Origin: Ypsolopha sequella | Lineage: Eukaryota; Arthropoda; Insecta; Lepidoptera; Ypsolophidae | Assembly (NCBI GenBank): GCA_934047225.1 | Contig: OW203992.1 | Span: 6,003,501-6,067,500 of the forward strand | Direction of reading: 5' to 3' | DNA: 64,000 nucleotides | In this document: positions 31,831 through 42,106 of the stretch, piece after piece | How positions within the stretch are numbered: position 1 is the stretch's first letter | Layout: each line of letters opens with the position of its first letter | Notes under the pieces: model-generated | The model's database searches: none | Seen by the model: the letters and a program-made list of their open reading frames with translations, nothing else | Told to the model about the DNA's origin: nothing | Program-made: the position numbers and the translations under genes

Positions 31831-33625
31831 TGTTTACCCTTGGGATAAATCGCCAAGTGTTTAAAATATAGAAATTTATTTGTATCATAGTTTGAAATGT
31901 TCAGGTCCCTTTACGCAAAATGAAAAAACAAAACTCTTTTAGGATTAATTTGTTGTCCCTATGTTTGTCTGATTGTCCGTTTGTCTAGGCAATTTTTCTG
32001 GGTAAAATCAATAAATGCTAATATTTACAGCCCTGTAAAATATACATATTATAACGTTTTTATGGCCTTTTGTTTAACTTTTTCATACAAATTTTCTCCT
32101 TATGAAAATATAGAGATCAACACTTCACATAATATTTTGTATTTGAAAGAAAGCACAGAAAGGAACTGTAGAACAAATAATGTAAAAAATATAAAACCAT
32201 ATCTTTCTATTCTAAAGGGATTAATAATTTACTGTTTGTTCAATGTGGCGATAGCTTTGTTTTTTTTTTTTTTCTTTGTTACAAAGATAACAAATATTTT
32301 CATACAAGGTTTTCCTTAAGGGCTATTTCTCCGAATTTGTAACAAAATATTAAGAAATAATTATAACGGTAAAGTACAACTTTTAGCTAAGACAATTTAT
32401 TGTTAAAAGTTTGCTATATGCATAAACATATTCTAATGATATTATGGTATCTTCAAAATAATTGGGTTTTCCATAAGCGTGATATCAGATTATTTAAGAA
32501 ATTTACGGCTGGTATCACGACGACGGATAAGCCAATTATTTTATTACTATTGTTATATAATTAAAAATATTTTAAACCATACAGCAGACTTTTAACTATA
32601 AGTTTTCTTAACTAAAAGTTGTATTTTTACTTATTGAAATTGTATTTCTCATCAAGAAGTGCAAGATGACAAGATATTCAAAATAAGTTAATTGAATTTG
32701 TGAAATGGTTTCAGGTCAAAACAGTTTTCCATGAAACGGTAATTGTTTATACTTAGCAAAGTGTGTAAACTTAGTCATCTTAACATGAATGACGCCTGTA
32801 TTTCTCTCGTTTTTATTTCCAGTATAGATAAAAATATACAAACTTGTTAAACTTTGCGTAAAAACGAGGCAATATTGACGATATCCTGACAGCTATTATG
32901 ATGGTTTTATCAAATTTTGCTTTTTGGGCTGTATAGAGACGTAGTTAGAATATACTCATGAAAAAAGATATGAAGAAAATAAGCTGTAGACTTCACATTC
33001 GGTTTATACCTATTGTATGAATTTTAAGAAAAATACAGGGGTAAAGGGACCTCTTAAGTAAAACCTTGTATTAAACTATTTGTTATCTTAGTAAAAAATA
33101 ATTCAAGGAAAAAAATAAACAAAGCTATCGCCACATTGAACAGTAGATAATTAATCCCTTTAGAATAGAACAACATGGTTTTCATATATTTTACATTATT
33201 TGTTCAACAATTCCTTTCTGTGTTGACTTTTAAATGCAAAATATTATCTCAAGTGTTCATCCCTACATTTTCATAGTGAGAAGATTTGTATGACAAACGT
33301 AAAAAAAAAACGTAAAAACCTAAAACGTAATATAAATAAAAACGTCAAAAGTATGTTTTTACAGCTCTATAGAGGGCCGTTTATATTGGTATTTATTAAT
33401 TTTACCCAGAAAAAATTGTCTAGACAAACGGACAGACAGACAAACATAGGGATAACAAATTAATCCTAAAAGAGTTTCATTGTTTTCATTTTGCGTAACA
33501 GAACCTGAACATGTACCGACAGGATTATCTACGATCTAATAATTTTGCCATGCACTGTAAATATTTCAAAATAAATGTCTATATGTTAAATGCTTGGCGA
33601 TTTATCCCAAGTAAGTGTACCTATA
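31830..33625. mobile_element. 1.8-kb foldback element with about 500-bp arms
   Basis: The left arm (TTGGGATAAATCGCCAAGTG, AAAACTCTTTTAGGATTAAT, GCGATAGCTTTGT) is mirrored by the complement at 33060-33625 in the same order. The centre holds a diverged relative of the MITE at 2505-2770. A T-run at about 32262 separates matching blocks. Confidence 0.72.
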
Positions 33626-34520
33626 TAATTTGCAAAAAACTTCACTTATTGGACCTGAAATGGTGAGCCAATACTAGAGGGTAATTTCACGAAAAGGTCA
33701 TTGACCTTTTTTACAGATCTCAGTAAGTATAAGTAAATTAATTTGGGTTTCAATAACGATCACAAAATTGTATTTACAAAACATATATTATTTTCCCGCA
33801 TAAAAGTATGAATTCATTCCAAATTCATTCAGTTTTGTTGTTATGACTATGGCACGATGTAGCTAAATCACTCATACGCATATTTTGTTGAGTTTTTAAC
33901 GGCAGGAATATGATGCTCCTCGAAATATTACTTTATAAAATTAATTTCAATGTGTTTTGAAGTAGTTTTGGGAGATATTTATAGCTTGCAAAAAAGGGCA
34001 CAGGTTTTACGGGCGCCAACGCTAGGCGTAGACTGATAATATCTTGCTGCCGCTGACTGCATCGGTGGATTTACGTATTTTTGGAAAAAGGGGGTGCTTT
34101 TTTTGACCCGAATAACGTGGTATTTGGAAAATGAATAGATATCATTCACACTAATTTTATTAAAAAAAACCCAACAAAATCGCGAAAGCGATACCTGAAA
34201 CAAAATCGATAAGAAGTGTGCAATAGAGGGTTACAAAAAAATTCATTGACAGTACAAATATGAATCGATTAACGTGGTTTGTGGAAAATGAATACCTTAA
34301 AGTTCAACCAAAAACATGAATTTTTTTTATGGCTATACGTAACGTAATTATTGCAACAAAATCATCCGAAAGCTGACATTTTATTTCTGTTTGTATTTTC
34401 GTTCCCCTTAGTCAAGTTATAAGCCTGAATTTTTTTCAGCACCATGGAGCTGTAGACTTGTAGGAGGTATCAATTTCACTTTCAACTTGATATCTCATAC
34501 AGAGTCCAAACAAAAGGATA
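33626..34520. other. Intronic stretch without recognised gene
   Basis: AT-rich; no convincing coding frame, TIR or repeat match noticed. Confidence 0.3.
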
Positions 34521-34523
34521 TTA

Positions 34524-34543
34524 ACACACAGACAGACAGACAC

Positions 34544-34577
<34 letters not shown>

Positions 34578-34612
34578 GGACATCAGAGTGGTCCTATAAG
34601 GGTTCCGTTTTT
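34524..34612 (-). repeat. (CAGA)n microsatellite joined to AGGGTTCCGT-type repeat
   Basis: About a dozen CAGA units at 34524-34578, followed by AAGGGTTCCGTTTTTT. In the minus orientation the CTGT-rich tract follows GGAACCC, as in the other copies. Confidence 0.75.
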
Positions 34613-34709
34613 TCATTTTGAGGTACTTCCGTAAAAATGGTGAAAAGCAATTTCGGCTCGCACAGTAAGAGTTTCGTATCTAATTTACTAAAACAAAAAT
34701 AAAAAATAT

Positions 34710-35005
34710 TGTAATCATGATAAATTGTATGAGCGACAGTTTATTTTTATTTTTTTGAGGGTATGTGTGCATTAGAGGTAGAACCTAGATTGTAGATTGA
34801 TCGTGTAACGTCTCAAAATATTTTAGTAACTCTATTTACAGTTATAAAATAAAAATATAAAATAAAATAATCATGATAGATTGTACGAGCGACTATAATT
34901 GATAAATAATTATTTTTTAAAGGCTGTGTCTGCATTAGAGGTAGTGCCTAGATTTATAGTGTAACTTCTCAAAATATTTTAATAACTCTGTTTACAGTTA
35001 TATTT
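34710..35005. repeat. Diverged tandem duplication of about 145 bp
   Basis: TAATCATGATA...GTACGAGCGAC, TGCATTAGAGGTAG and CTCAAAATATTTTA-TAACTC...TTACAGTTATA appear twice in the same order, at about 34713-34848 and 34868-35002. Confidence 0.7.
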
Positions 35006-35517
35006 ATTGTTAGTTATTATTCATGATGAGTTATTGCTTATTTCTATATGATTTAGTTAAGAGGCGGCATACGAATTATCCACTTGAATAATTTACGATT
35101 GTATCTCTGACATAACCCGCTGCTTTTTGGTTCTAATTTTCATTTTAGATCAATTAAATATAATTACATATATTAATTTACAATGTATTTAGCGAAATTG
35201 AAAGGTTATTCTTAAAATTGTTTTACAAAATTGTCTTAAATAAAGCCAAGGGTAAAATATTTTGGGTCGAAAAGAAGAATACAGAATAAAGTTCGGAAGC
35301 TTCAGAATTGAGATATCCCTAAAGTACTAATGTAATTTGACCAAATGAAATGAGGTTTAACCGGATTGAGATCTCTTTCACCGTGAATTATTCAGATTGT
35401 TTCAGTAGCGATAATTGCAAATGGACCTTTTGAAACCTCTGTGTTTGTCGTCGGCACGTTGTAGAATTGGGCATATCATGATCTGTCTAGTCATAACATA
35501 TTTCTGTTAAGGCGTAT

Positions 35518-35820
35518 GACCACGCTAAATAAGCAACTCGATGTGTGTCGGTACAAATATCAACGGAAACGACATTGAAATAATGTTCATTTCAGCGTGC
35601 CTTGAAAAGTGGCTGTTACGACAACCACTGCGTCTCCGGCTAGCACAAAATAGGAGAAAATAATACTTTTCACATGGACGCCATGAACGGAAAAAAAAAT
35701 TTGAACTTAAATTTTTTAGATCTAAAAATTTCCTATAATTTGGTGAAATAATAATTAAAATCGCTTTAGGCGTTTGGAAGGAGTAAGGGATTTCTTGTGT
35801 TAATCATGTGAAACTTTCGA
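35518..35820 (+). repeat. Dispersed repeat F, copy 2
   Basis: Matches 7758-8070 over its full length with a small number of substitutions. Confidence 0.8.
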
Positions 35821-36460
35821 TGACTTTCGATTATTTTTGTCAAAACTTACAATAGAAAAACAGTTTATGAAACTTGAAATTTATTTTTGACTCTATAATG
35901 CCTATCATATATTTTTATGAAAGTTTTTGGACTACACGTGTGGGAGGAGTAGGCCTTCAAAGACAGGTCCAAATTGCAGTTGGCGTATCCATTCACCTTA
36001 AAACTAGAGGGGTTTCCTAGCTCCGCTCCGCTTCGTTCGGCTCCCCACGTGTACACCTAACATGTCCCTTCCTGCTTCGCTTCGCTGAGCTCGTCGTCGC
36101 ACCTATTTTTGACTTTTGGCAAAATATTGTCTATTTCATCCTTCACGATCTGCTCAATTCTACGATCTGCTCATGACATACATATTTTTACCCGGTTTAT
36201 CCTTTATTTGTCCGAAATGGAGTCAAATTACGTGACATGAACTTTAGCGGCAGATACAGAGATCGGAATAGGTAGAGTAGATTTACCTGAACTTTTTTGA
36301 ACGTAGTCACAAAGGTAGACTACGACCACATTTTTATAACAACATTTAATATACTTACGGATTTTTATCCGGGATATTATTTCAATATATTGGGCACAAA
36401 TAAACTGCTTTTAACCTTAAATAAATAAAATGAAAAAAAAAGCAAATAATTTTGCAAGTA
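35821..36460. other. Intronic stretch without recognised gene
   Basis: Includes a GC-richer patch at 36005-36100 with facing CACGTGT motifs at 35935 and 36047. No gene seen. Confidence 0.3.
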
Positions 36461-36463
36461 TAT

Positions 36464-36598
36464 CCCGGTCACATTATCTCGAGACCTCGCTGGAATGTGA
36501 ACCACCCGCCCCCGTTCTCCTTTCACCTCCCCGCGCTCTGTATCTGAGCGCCGACGCGACGTGAAGTCATCGCCAGGTCTCGAGATAATGTGACCGGG
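36464..36598. mobile_element. Short MITE with CCCGGTCACATTATCTCGAG TIRs
   Basis: 135 bp; 25-bp inverted ends CCCGGTCACATTATCTCGAG plus ACC. GC-rich interior. No clear target duplication. Confidence 0.68.
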
Positions 36599-36652
36599 TT
36601 GTAACTTCCGTGGTTGATTTTTGCACAATAACTCAATTGTTTTCAACAGCAA

Positions 36653-36705
36653 TATACAAGGTGTAACAGAAAGATGTAACCATATTTTGAAGAGCTTAAG
36701 TCAAA
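36653..36705. mobile_element. Foldback MITE E, copy 3, left part (split by hAT)
   Basis: TATACAAGGTGTAACAGAAA end of MITE E. The rest follows the hAT insertion at 39509-39709. Confidence 0.72.
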
Positions 36706-37009
36706 CAGGGGTCGGCAACCGGCGGCCCGCGGGCCGCATGCGGCCCGTAGACTATCTCGGTGCGGCCCGCAAGCCTGAGGTCCGTAAGAAAAAAATACCG
36801 AAGCAAAAGGCCATATAAATTCACTAGAATTTATACGGCCATGCTGCTGGGCCATGAGAGTATTCTTGAAAGCTCGCTCCCACGCGGGGTGATAAAAATG
36901 TACCTCTATTTCATTTCTTAAGAACTGTTTATCAAGACTGTGATGTTATGTATTGTTTCTACCGAAAATAAATATTTGCTGTACTTATTCAATTCTTGGC
37001 AATTTCTTT

Positions 37010-37265
37010 TGCGTTTATCCGCCGCACGTGCTGCGGCGGGCGGCTCCTTTGAGACAATAGGCGGGGCGGCAGTCTTTGATTAGACGCAGGTGTGCGGCGG
37101 CGAAAAAATTCAAAGCGACCGGTTTTAGTTAAAATCACAGCCGCGCGAGGCTCTCGCCACATTCGGTTGTGGAAATTCGCCGGAAACTCACGTCTCATCT
37201 GGTTGCTAGCTACGCGTTTCGTTTCACCTTTCTTCCCTTCGCTGATAGCTTCTCACGCACGACGT
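37010..37265 (+). promoter_or_regulatory. CpG-rich putative hAT promoter/leader
   Basis: Clearly richer in CG than the surroundings (CACGTGCTGCGGCGGGCGG) and placed just upstream of the possible leader intron. No TATA box was identified. Confidence 0.35.
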
Positions 37266-37270
37266 ATGAG

Positions 37271-37503
37271 GTAAGTTGTATGCACTCGCGAGCATTTTGT
37301 TTTATTTTATTTACTGCTTGTTAATGTGAACCTTCAGATTGATGGGTAAATGTTATAAGGACGGGGATAGTAGTTACATGACATGAAGTTAGTTACGAGT
37401 GTGTCATGTTTTAATTATTATTTGAATGTGGAGTTGAATTTGTAGGTGCTAACTGGAACATATAATTTTACAACGAATTTAATTTTTTTCATTATTGTTA
37501 CAG
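37271..37503 (+). other. Possible 5' UTR intron of the hAT transposase
   Basis: GAG-GTAAGT at 37268-37276 is a strong donor. TTGTTACAG at 37495-37503 is a plausible acceptor 15 bases before the ATG. The GC-rich segment at 37015-37260 upstream would be the promoter and first exon. Confidence 0.5.
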
Positions 37504-37518
37504 AATAATTATATAAAC

Positions 37519-39330
37519 ATGGCTTCAAGAAAAAGGAAGATAGAAGAAGAAAAAAGAGTTTTTAACGAATTATGGACAGAATTATACTTTTTTATCGAGT
37601 TTAAAGGAAACCCGTTATGCTTGATTTGTCAAAAGAGTATTTCTGTAGTAAAGGAATATAACCTGAAGCGACATTACGACACTGAGCACAAAGCTAAATT
37701 TGACTGTCTTGAAGGAGAAATACGGAAAAGGAAAATTTCCACTTTGAAATCGTCATTACAAAATCAACAAAACATATTTAAGGTTGTGGCAGACAACAGC
37801 GAATCGAATGTTCGGGCCAGTTACAGGGTAGCAGAGATTCTTGCAAAAAGTGGACGTCCGTTTACCGATAGTGAATTAGTAAAAGAGTGTGTCTTAGCTA
37901 TCGCAGAAGAAATATGCCCAGAGCAGAAAAAAATGTTTGAAAGTCTTAGTCTCTCTGCAAGAACTTGCACCCGACGTACTGAAGACTTGGGTGCTAATTT
38001 GTGTGAACAACTCAGGGATAAGGCGCAGTCTTTCGACTGCTTCTCTTTAGCGATGGATGAAAGTACGGACGTGTCGGATACAGCACAGCTACTCATATTT
38101 GTACGCGGCATTGACGAAAACTTTACTGTTTACGAAGAGCTTGTGAAAATTTGCAGTTTGAAAGGTACAACTACGGGAGAAGATTTATTTCACCATGTGG
38201 AACAAGCTCTGGATTCATTGCAATTAAGCTGGGAAAAGTTAACAAGTGTCACTACCGATGGAGGCAAGAACATGAGCGGTCAAAACAAAGGTGTTGTTGG
38301 GAGAATCATCAGCAAAGTGAAAGATTCTGGATCTACTGTGCCATTGATTTTTCACTGTATTGTCCATCAAGAGGCATTGTGCTCCAAAGTTATATCCTGG
38401 AAAGAAATAATGGATACTGTAACATCCACTGTTAATTTTATAAGAAGAAATGGGCTCACACACCGTCAGTTCCAAAAGTTTTTGGAAGATCTGGAAGCTG
38501 AACATGGTGACGTGGTTTACTACTGTGAAGTGAGGTGGCTCAGTCGAGGTGCCGTTTTGGAACGGTTTTTTGATTTGAGGAAAGAAATTGGCAACTTCAT
38601 GGAGATGAAAGGAAAGCCAGTAGAAGAGCTTACTAACAAACAGTGGATTATCGATCTTGGTTTTTTGACTGATTTGACTAAGGAACTGAATCAGCTCAAC
38701 AAACGCTTGCAGGGAAAAAATAAATTGATTTGCGATATGTATACAGATGTAAAGTCATTTGAAATGAAACTGAAACTGTTTATCAAGCATATTGATGAAA
38801 AAAAGCTTGACCATTTTCCTAATTGCAAGAAAGCCGTGGAAGAAGCTGGAGATAATTTTGTGTGGCAAAATATTACAATGAGAAACGTGTTAACACAACT
38901 ACAAACTGAGTTTGTAAATCGATTCACCGACTTTAAAAAGAGCTCCCTTAACATGGAAATATTCCAAAACCCTTTTGCAATTGATATTAGTGAGGTACCA
39001 AGCAATTTGCAAATGAACATAGTAGATTTGCAAAGTAATAGCACACTTAAAACGGCATTTAAGGAAAGCACTGACTTGATACAGTTCTACGGAGGTTTGA
39101 GTTCTGAAAACTTCAAAGAATTGAAAAAGTTTGCTCAGCAGATAATAACTATGTTTAGTAGTACATATTTGTGTGAGCAGACTTTTTCAATTCTCAACTA
39201 CCGCAAAAATAAGAATTGTTCGCGGTTAACGGATGAACATTTAGACGCGATACTGCGCGTGTCTACTACTAAAATGAAAGCAGACGTTAAAAAACTTGCA
39301 AGTCAAATGCAGCCTCAAAAATCTCACTAG
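37519..39330 (+). CDS. hAT transposase, 603 residues, intact
   Basis: Cut-and-paste DNA transposase. The ATG at 37519 (MASRKRKIEE) is the first in frame. Residues about 30-70 form a BED-like zinc finger (CLICQKS, then H-x5-H at RHYDTEH). The RNase H-like core has its first Asp in LAMDESTDVSD (about 38056) and second in TTDGGKNMSG (about 38257), and a conserved VHQEALCSK block. The catalytic Glu and dimerisation region are at CEQTFSILN near the C-terminus. Length and order match the GTF2IRD2/ZBED-like branch of hAT transposases. No stop or frameshift was seen. Activity is inference. Confidence 0.88.
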   Translation: MASRKRKIEEEKRVFNELWTELYFFIEFKGNPLCLICQKSISVVKEYNLKRHYDTEHKAKFDCLEGEIRKRKISTLKSSLQNQQNIFKVVADNSESNVRASYRVAEILAKSGRPFTDSELVKECVLAIAEEICPEQKKMFESLSLSARTCTRRTEDLGANLCEQLRDKAQSFDCFSLAMDESTDVSDTAQLLIFVRGIDENFTVYEELVKICSLKGTTTGEDLFHHVEQALDSLQLSWEKLTSVTTDGGKNMSGQNKGVVGRIISKVKDSGSTVPLIFHCIVHQEALCSKVISWKEIMDTVTSTVNFIRRNGLTHRQFQKFLEDLEAEHGDVVYYCEVRWLSRGAVLERFFDLRKEIGNFMEMKGKPVEELTNKQWIIDLGFLTDLTKELNQLNKRLQGKNKLICDMYTDVKSFEMKLKLFIKHIDEKKLDHFPNCKKAVEEAGDNFVWQNITMRNVLTQLQTEFVNRFTDFKKSSLNMEIFQNPFAIDISEVPSNLQMNIVDLQSNSTLKTAFKESTDLIQFYGGLSSENFKELKKFAQQIITMFSSTYLCEQTFSILNYRKNKNCSRLTDEHLDAILRVSTTKMKADVKKLASQMQPQKSH

Positions 39331-39508
39331 TTCTTACTTTTATGTTAGTATAGTAGTTCAATTAAAAAAGACATAATTGTATGAATATATATGCGTTTTA
39401 TTTCAAATATTAAAAATACATGCCCGAACATATAAATATAAGTGCGGCCCGCACTGATACTCTGGCAACATATGTGGCCCGGCTATAGCATAAGGTTGCC
39501 GACCCCTG

Positions 39509-39709
39509 GACCAACTTTTACTATGAATCTCAAAAAAGAAATCTGCCCTTCCATACGTTTCAGCCGAGTGGCATTGCATTTTTCTATGAAAAAGTTTTCT
39601 TTTTTTTTTTTTCGAAATACAGGGTTTGTTCCATAGTAAAAGTTGTTCTATACCATTGACTAAATAAGGTCTTCAAATATGGTCACACCTTTCTGTTACA
39701 CGTTGTATA
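39509..39709. mobile_element. Foldback MITE E, copy 3, right part
   Basis: Continues the MITE from CAACTTTTACTATG to TTACACGTTGTATA, as in 12790-13061. Confidence 0.75.
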
Positions 39710-39829
39710 GGTTGGTATAGGTAATCTGTGTTTTCAACTCAAGCGGTCTAATTTGTCGGTCGGTCGGGTTATGTCGGGTCTGTCAGTGCTGTCTGTTGAG
39801 TCCAGGTCCATAATGAGCGCCAAGTGACC

Positions 39830-39911
39830 AGATATATGACGTCTCCCAGGTTCTCATTCACTCCACCATTGACTGACATAGACCTAAGAACCTGGGAGAC
39901 GTCATATATCT
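39830..39911. repeat. 82-nt hairpin with perfect 25-bp arms
   Basis: AGATATATGACGTCTCCCAG plus GTTCT, and its exact complement, around a 32-base loop. Size is in the pre-miRNA range, but perfect pairing and MITE-rich context favour a deleted MITE. Confidence 0.65.
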
Positions 39912-40635
39912 AGTAATAGCAATCTGTAGAGAAAAATATTTTTGATTTTTTAATATTTTAGAAAAAAGTTACTAAATTTTTTAACAAGTGTCACTTTTAC
40001 TTTTTTGAAACATAACCTACATATACTCTCGCTATATTTTTTTTATTCGACTGATGACGGCTCCATAACGAGGTCTAAATAAATGGAATAATATTTTTTT
40101 TAATTGTTTTAATACTAATAAATAAACAAAAGAAGTATGTAACTTTTGCTATGGGACTAAGTTAGAAATTGCAATATTTCGCTTTCTATTAGAACTAAAT
40201 CAATCTTCTAAATCAAGAACATCTTAACCCAGAACTCGCTCTTGAAATACACAGGAAATGAAATAGGAAATTTCATAGGAAAGTTTTTTCTTTATTTTTT
40301 TGTAGATTAAAAAACACGTTTCGTTACAAAGTCGCTCTCATAAACTCTCAACCATTAATTGCACCGAAAGATAATCTAAATTTGATTTTACTGCTGGTTT
40401 TGTTGCCAATTTACAACAGTTATCGGATAGATCGATTTTAGGGTCGAATAAATCGCATTAATATAACTTTTATCTGATCAATTTTGATCCTGACAATGCT
40501 GAATGTGAATTCGTCGCAGCAGCATGTCTCCCCTAAATTCATTAGATATCCCAGTATATCTAGCGACAATCATCAAATTTTAGATATTGGTGGTATATTT
40601 AGATAAAATTGTAGAACAATGTGATGATGAAATGA
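39912..40635. other. Intronic stretch without recognised gene
   Basis: AT-rich; nothing recognised. Confidence 0.3.
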
Positions 40636-40639
40636 TGAT

Positions 40640-40770
40640 TAATGTAAAAGAGGCGAAAGAGGTGTGTCAGGATCGTAGCAGATGGAAATATGTAGTCTTT
40701 GCCTACCCCTCTGGGAGACAGGCGTGAATATATGTATGACGTATGTATGTATGTTTGTAGAACATGTACA
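40640..40770 (+). pseudogene. LINE ORF2 C-terminal fragment, same family as 9480-9850
   Basis: A plus-strand frame gives AKEVCQDRSRWKYVVFAYPSGRQA-like residues and a TGA, followed by (ATGT)-rich tail. Strongly 5'-truncated. Confidence 0.65.
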
Positions 40771-40873
40771 AAATTCAAATTCTTCCTAAACCTTGCGCCC
40801 CGAACGCTCGCTGTGAAGACAAAATGCTGCATCTACATAGATATTCCATCCATCTCACTATCCCATAATCTCA

Positions 40874-41072
40874 TCCCACTTCCTACTTATATTATAAATG
40901 AGAAAATGCTGATGGATGGATGTTTGTTACTCCTTCACGTCGTAACTGCTGAACCGATTGGGCTGAAGCTTTGCACAAATGTAGTTCTAGACCTGGAATA
41001 GGACATTATATAGGCTACTTTTTATCCCATAAAAACTCAATCAACGCGGGTGAAGCCGCGGGCAATAGCTAG
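40874..41072 (+). mobile_element. Non-autonomous Helitron, 199 bp
   Basis: Starts TCCCACTT after A and ends CTAG before T. The 3' hairpin CGGGTGAAGCCGCGGGC precedes the end. Internal ACCGATTGGGCTGAAGC and AGGCTACTTTTTATCCCAT are shared with the Helitron at 42107. Confidence 0.8.
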
Positions 41073-41890
41073 TATTATATAGATTATAGTATACATAGAT
41101 ACAAAGTCTACATACTAAATTTGTGGGATAGTACAAGTGATTTTCTGTTCATTAAGTCTACATACAAAATATATGGCGCTCTATGGAACGAAATACAACA
41201 AGCGATCGCCCGCGCGCCCGCGACCGCAATCGCAATTAAGTTGGATAGAAATTCATACAAATTTATAAACGCTATGTCCCGTCCGCGCGCCCGGCAGGGT
41301 TGGATTTCGTAGTATAATTATACTATTTGTACAATATTTTCATGACATGTAGTATGTAGTATCGTAATGGAACAATACTACGTAAAAATACCATAATTTT
41401 ATATTCAGGCCGACCGACTTGTTTTATTGGTTGAGACGTTTTGCTTTTTAACATTTACCCTACAATATAGGGAATTTATGTGCGTTATGAATATTCTTAG
41501 TAATTTTTTTTTTTTGATTTCACTAACAAATAGGCTATTTTATCAAATTATGAATATTTTTAGTAAATGAAAAAAAATCACTAACAAATACGCTATTTTA
41601 TTTTAATTCAAAAGAAAAATCGACGAAAAACGAAACGCAGTATAATTTTAGCCAAGTAGTATATTTTTAATTCCCATAGACAATAATTTTCCGAGGGTCT
41701 GAATCCAACCCTGGTGCCCGAGGCGCTTTGTGATATTAAGTTACATATTTTTTATATCAGTGCATAGTAAAGGTAAACCATTTTTTTTCCATAAAGTTCA
41801 TAAAAATATCAATTTATATTAATATACCCAATGGTTTAAATAACCACATGTTTAACTGATCATACTGAACGTTATTTATATGGAATCCAA
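41073..41890. other. Intronic stretch without recognised gene
   Basis: A GC-rich patch with CGCGCGCCCG at 41205-41225 recurs weakly at 41279-41300 (CCGTCCGCGCGCCCG). No gene recognised. Confidence 0.3.
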
Positions 41891-41892
41891 AT

Positions 41893-42106
41893 TTACGTAA
41901 TTTCTTTTAATTCGCTTAGATTGAGGTGTGTTAATTCAAAAACCATTTCGAGATTTTGGTTTAATAAGTCGTATTTCAGAACTTGTGCTCTAAAAAACCT
42001 CATGATGATGATTATTTTTACGAAAAAGCTGCAACTTCCATTTGCCTTCGTGTGATGTCACTTGAGAAATGGCTGTTTAGAAAAGTGTCCTTTGCTATCA
42101 AGATAA
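41893..42106 (+). repeat. Repeat C, left part (split by Helitron)
   Basis: Shares AATTCGCTTAGATT, CTAAAAAACCTCATG, CTTCCATTTGCC and GAGAAATGG...GTGTCCTTTGCTAT with 58560-58760. It resumes after the Helitron at 43745 with AAAACTATGTCC. Confidence 0.7.

Larger units (their letters stand above)
36706..39508 (+). mobile_element. Apparently complete autonomous hAT transposon
   Basis: 2,803 bp with perfect 15-bp ends CAGGGGTCGGCAACC and complement, and subterminal GC-rich GCGGCCCGC repeats at both sides. It contains one uninterrupted transposase gene. It is inserted in MITE E. The flanking octamers are only partly alike (AAGTCAAA and GACCAACT), so an exact 8-bp duplication is not visible. Confidence 0.9.

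Noticed and set aside
31981..32319. 112-residue plus frame
   Set aside because: AT-rich frame in the arm of the 1.8-kb foldback, ending in a T-run; no motif.
36621..36855. Short frames on both strands over 36621-36855
   Set aside because: They lie in the GC-rich terminal part of the hAT element, not in a gene.
38691..39071. 126-residue minus-strand frame
   Set aside because: Antisense shadow of the hAT transposase.
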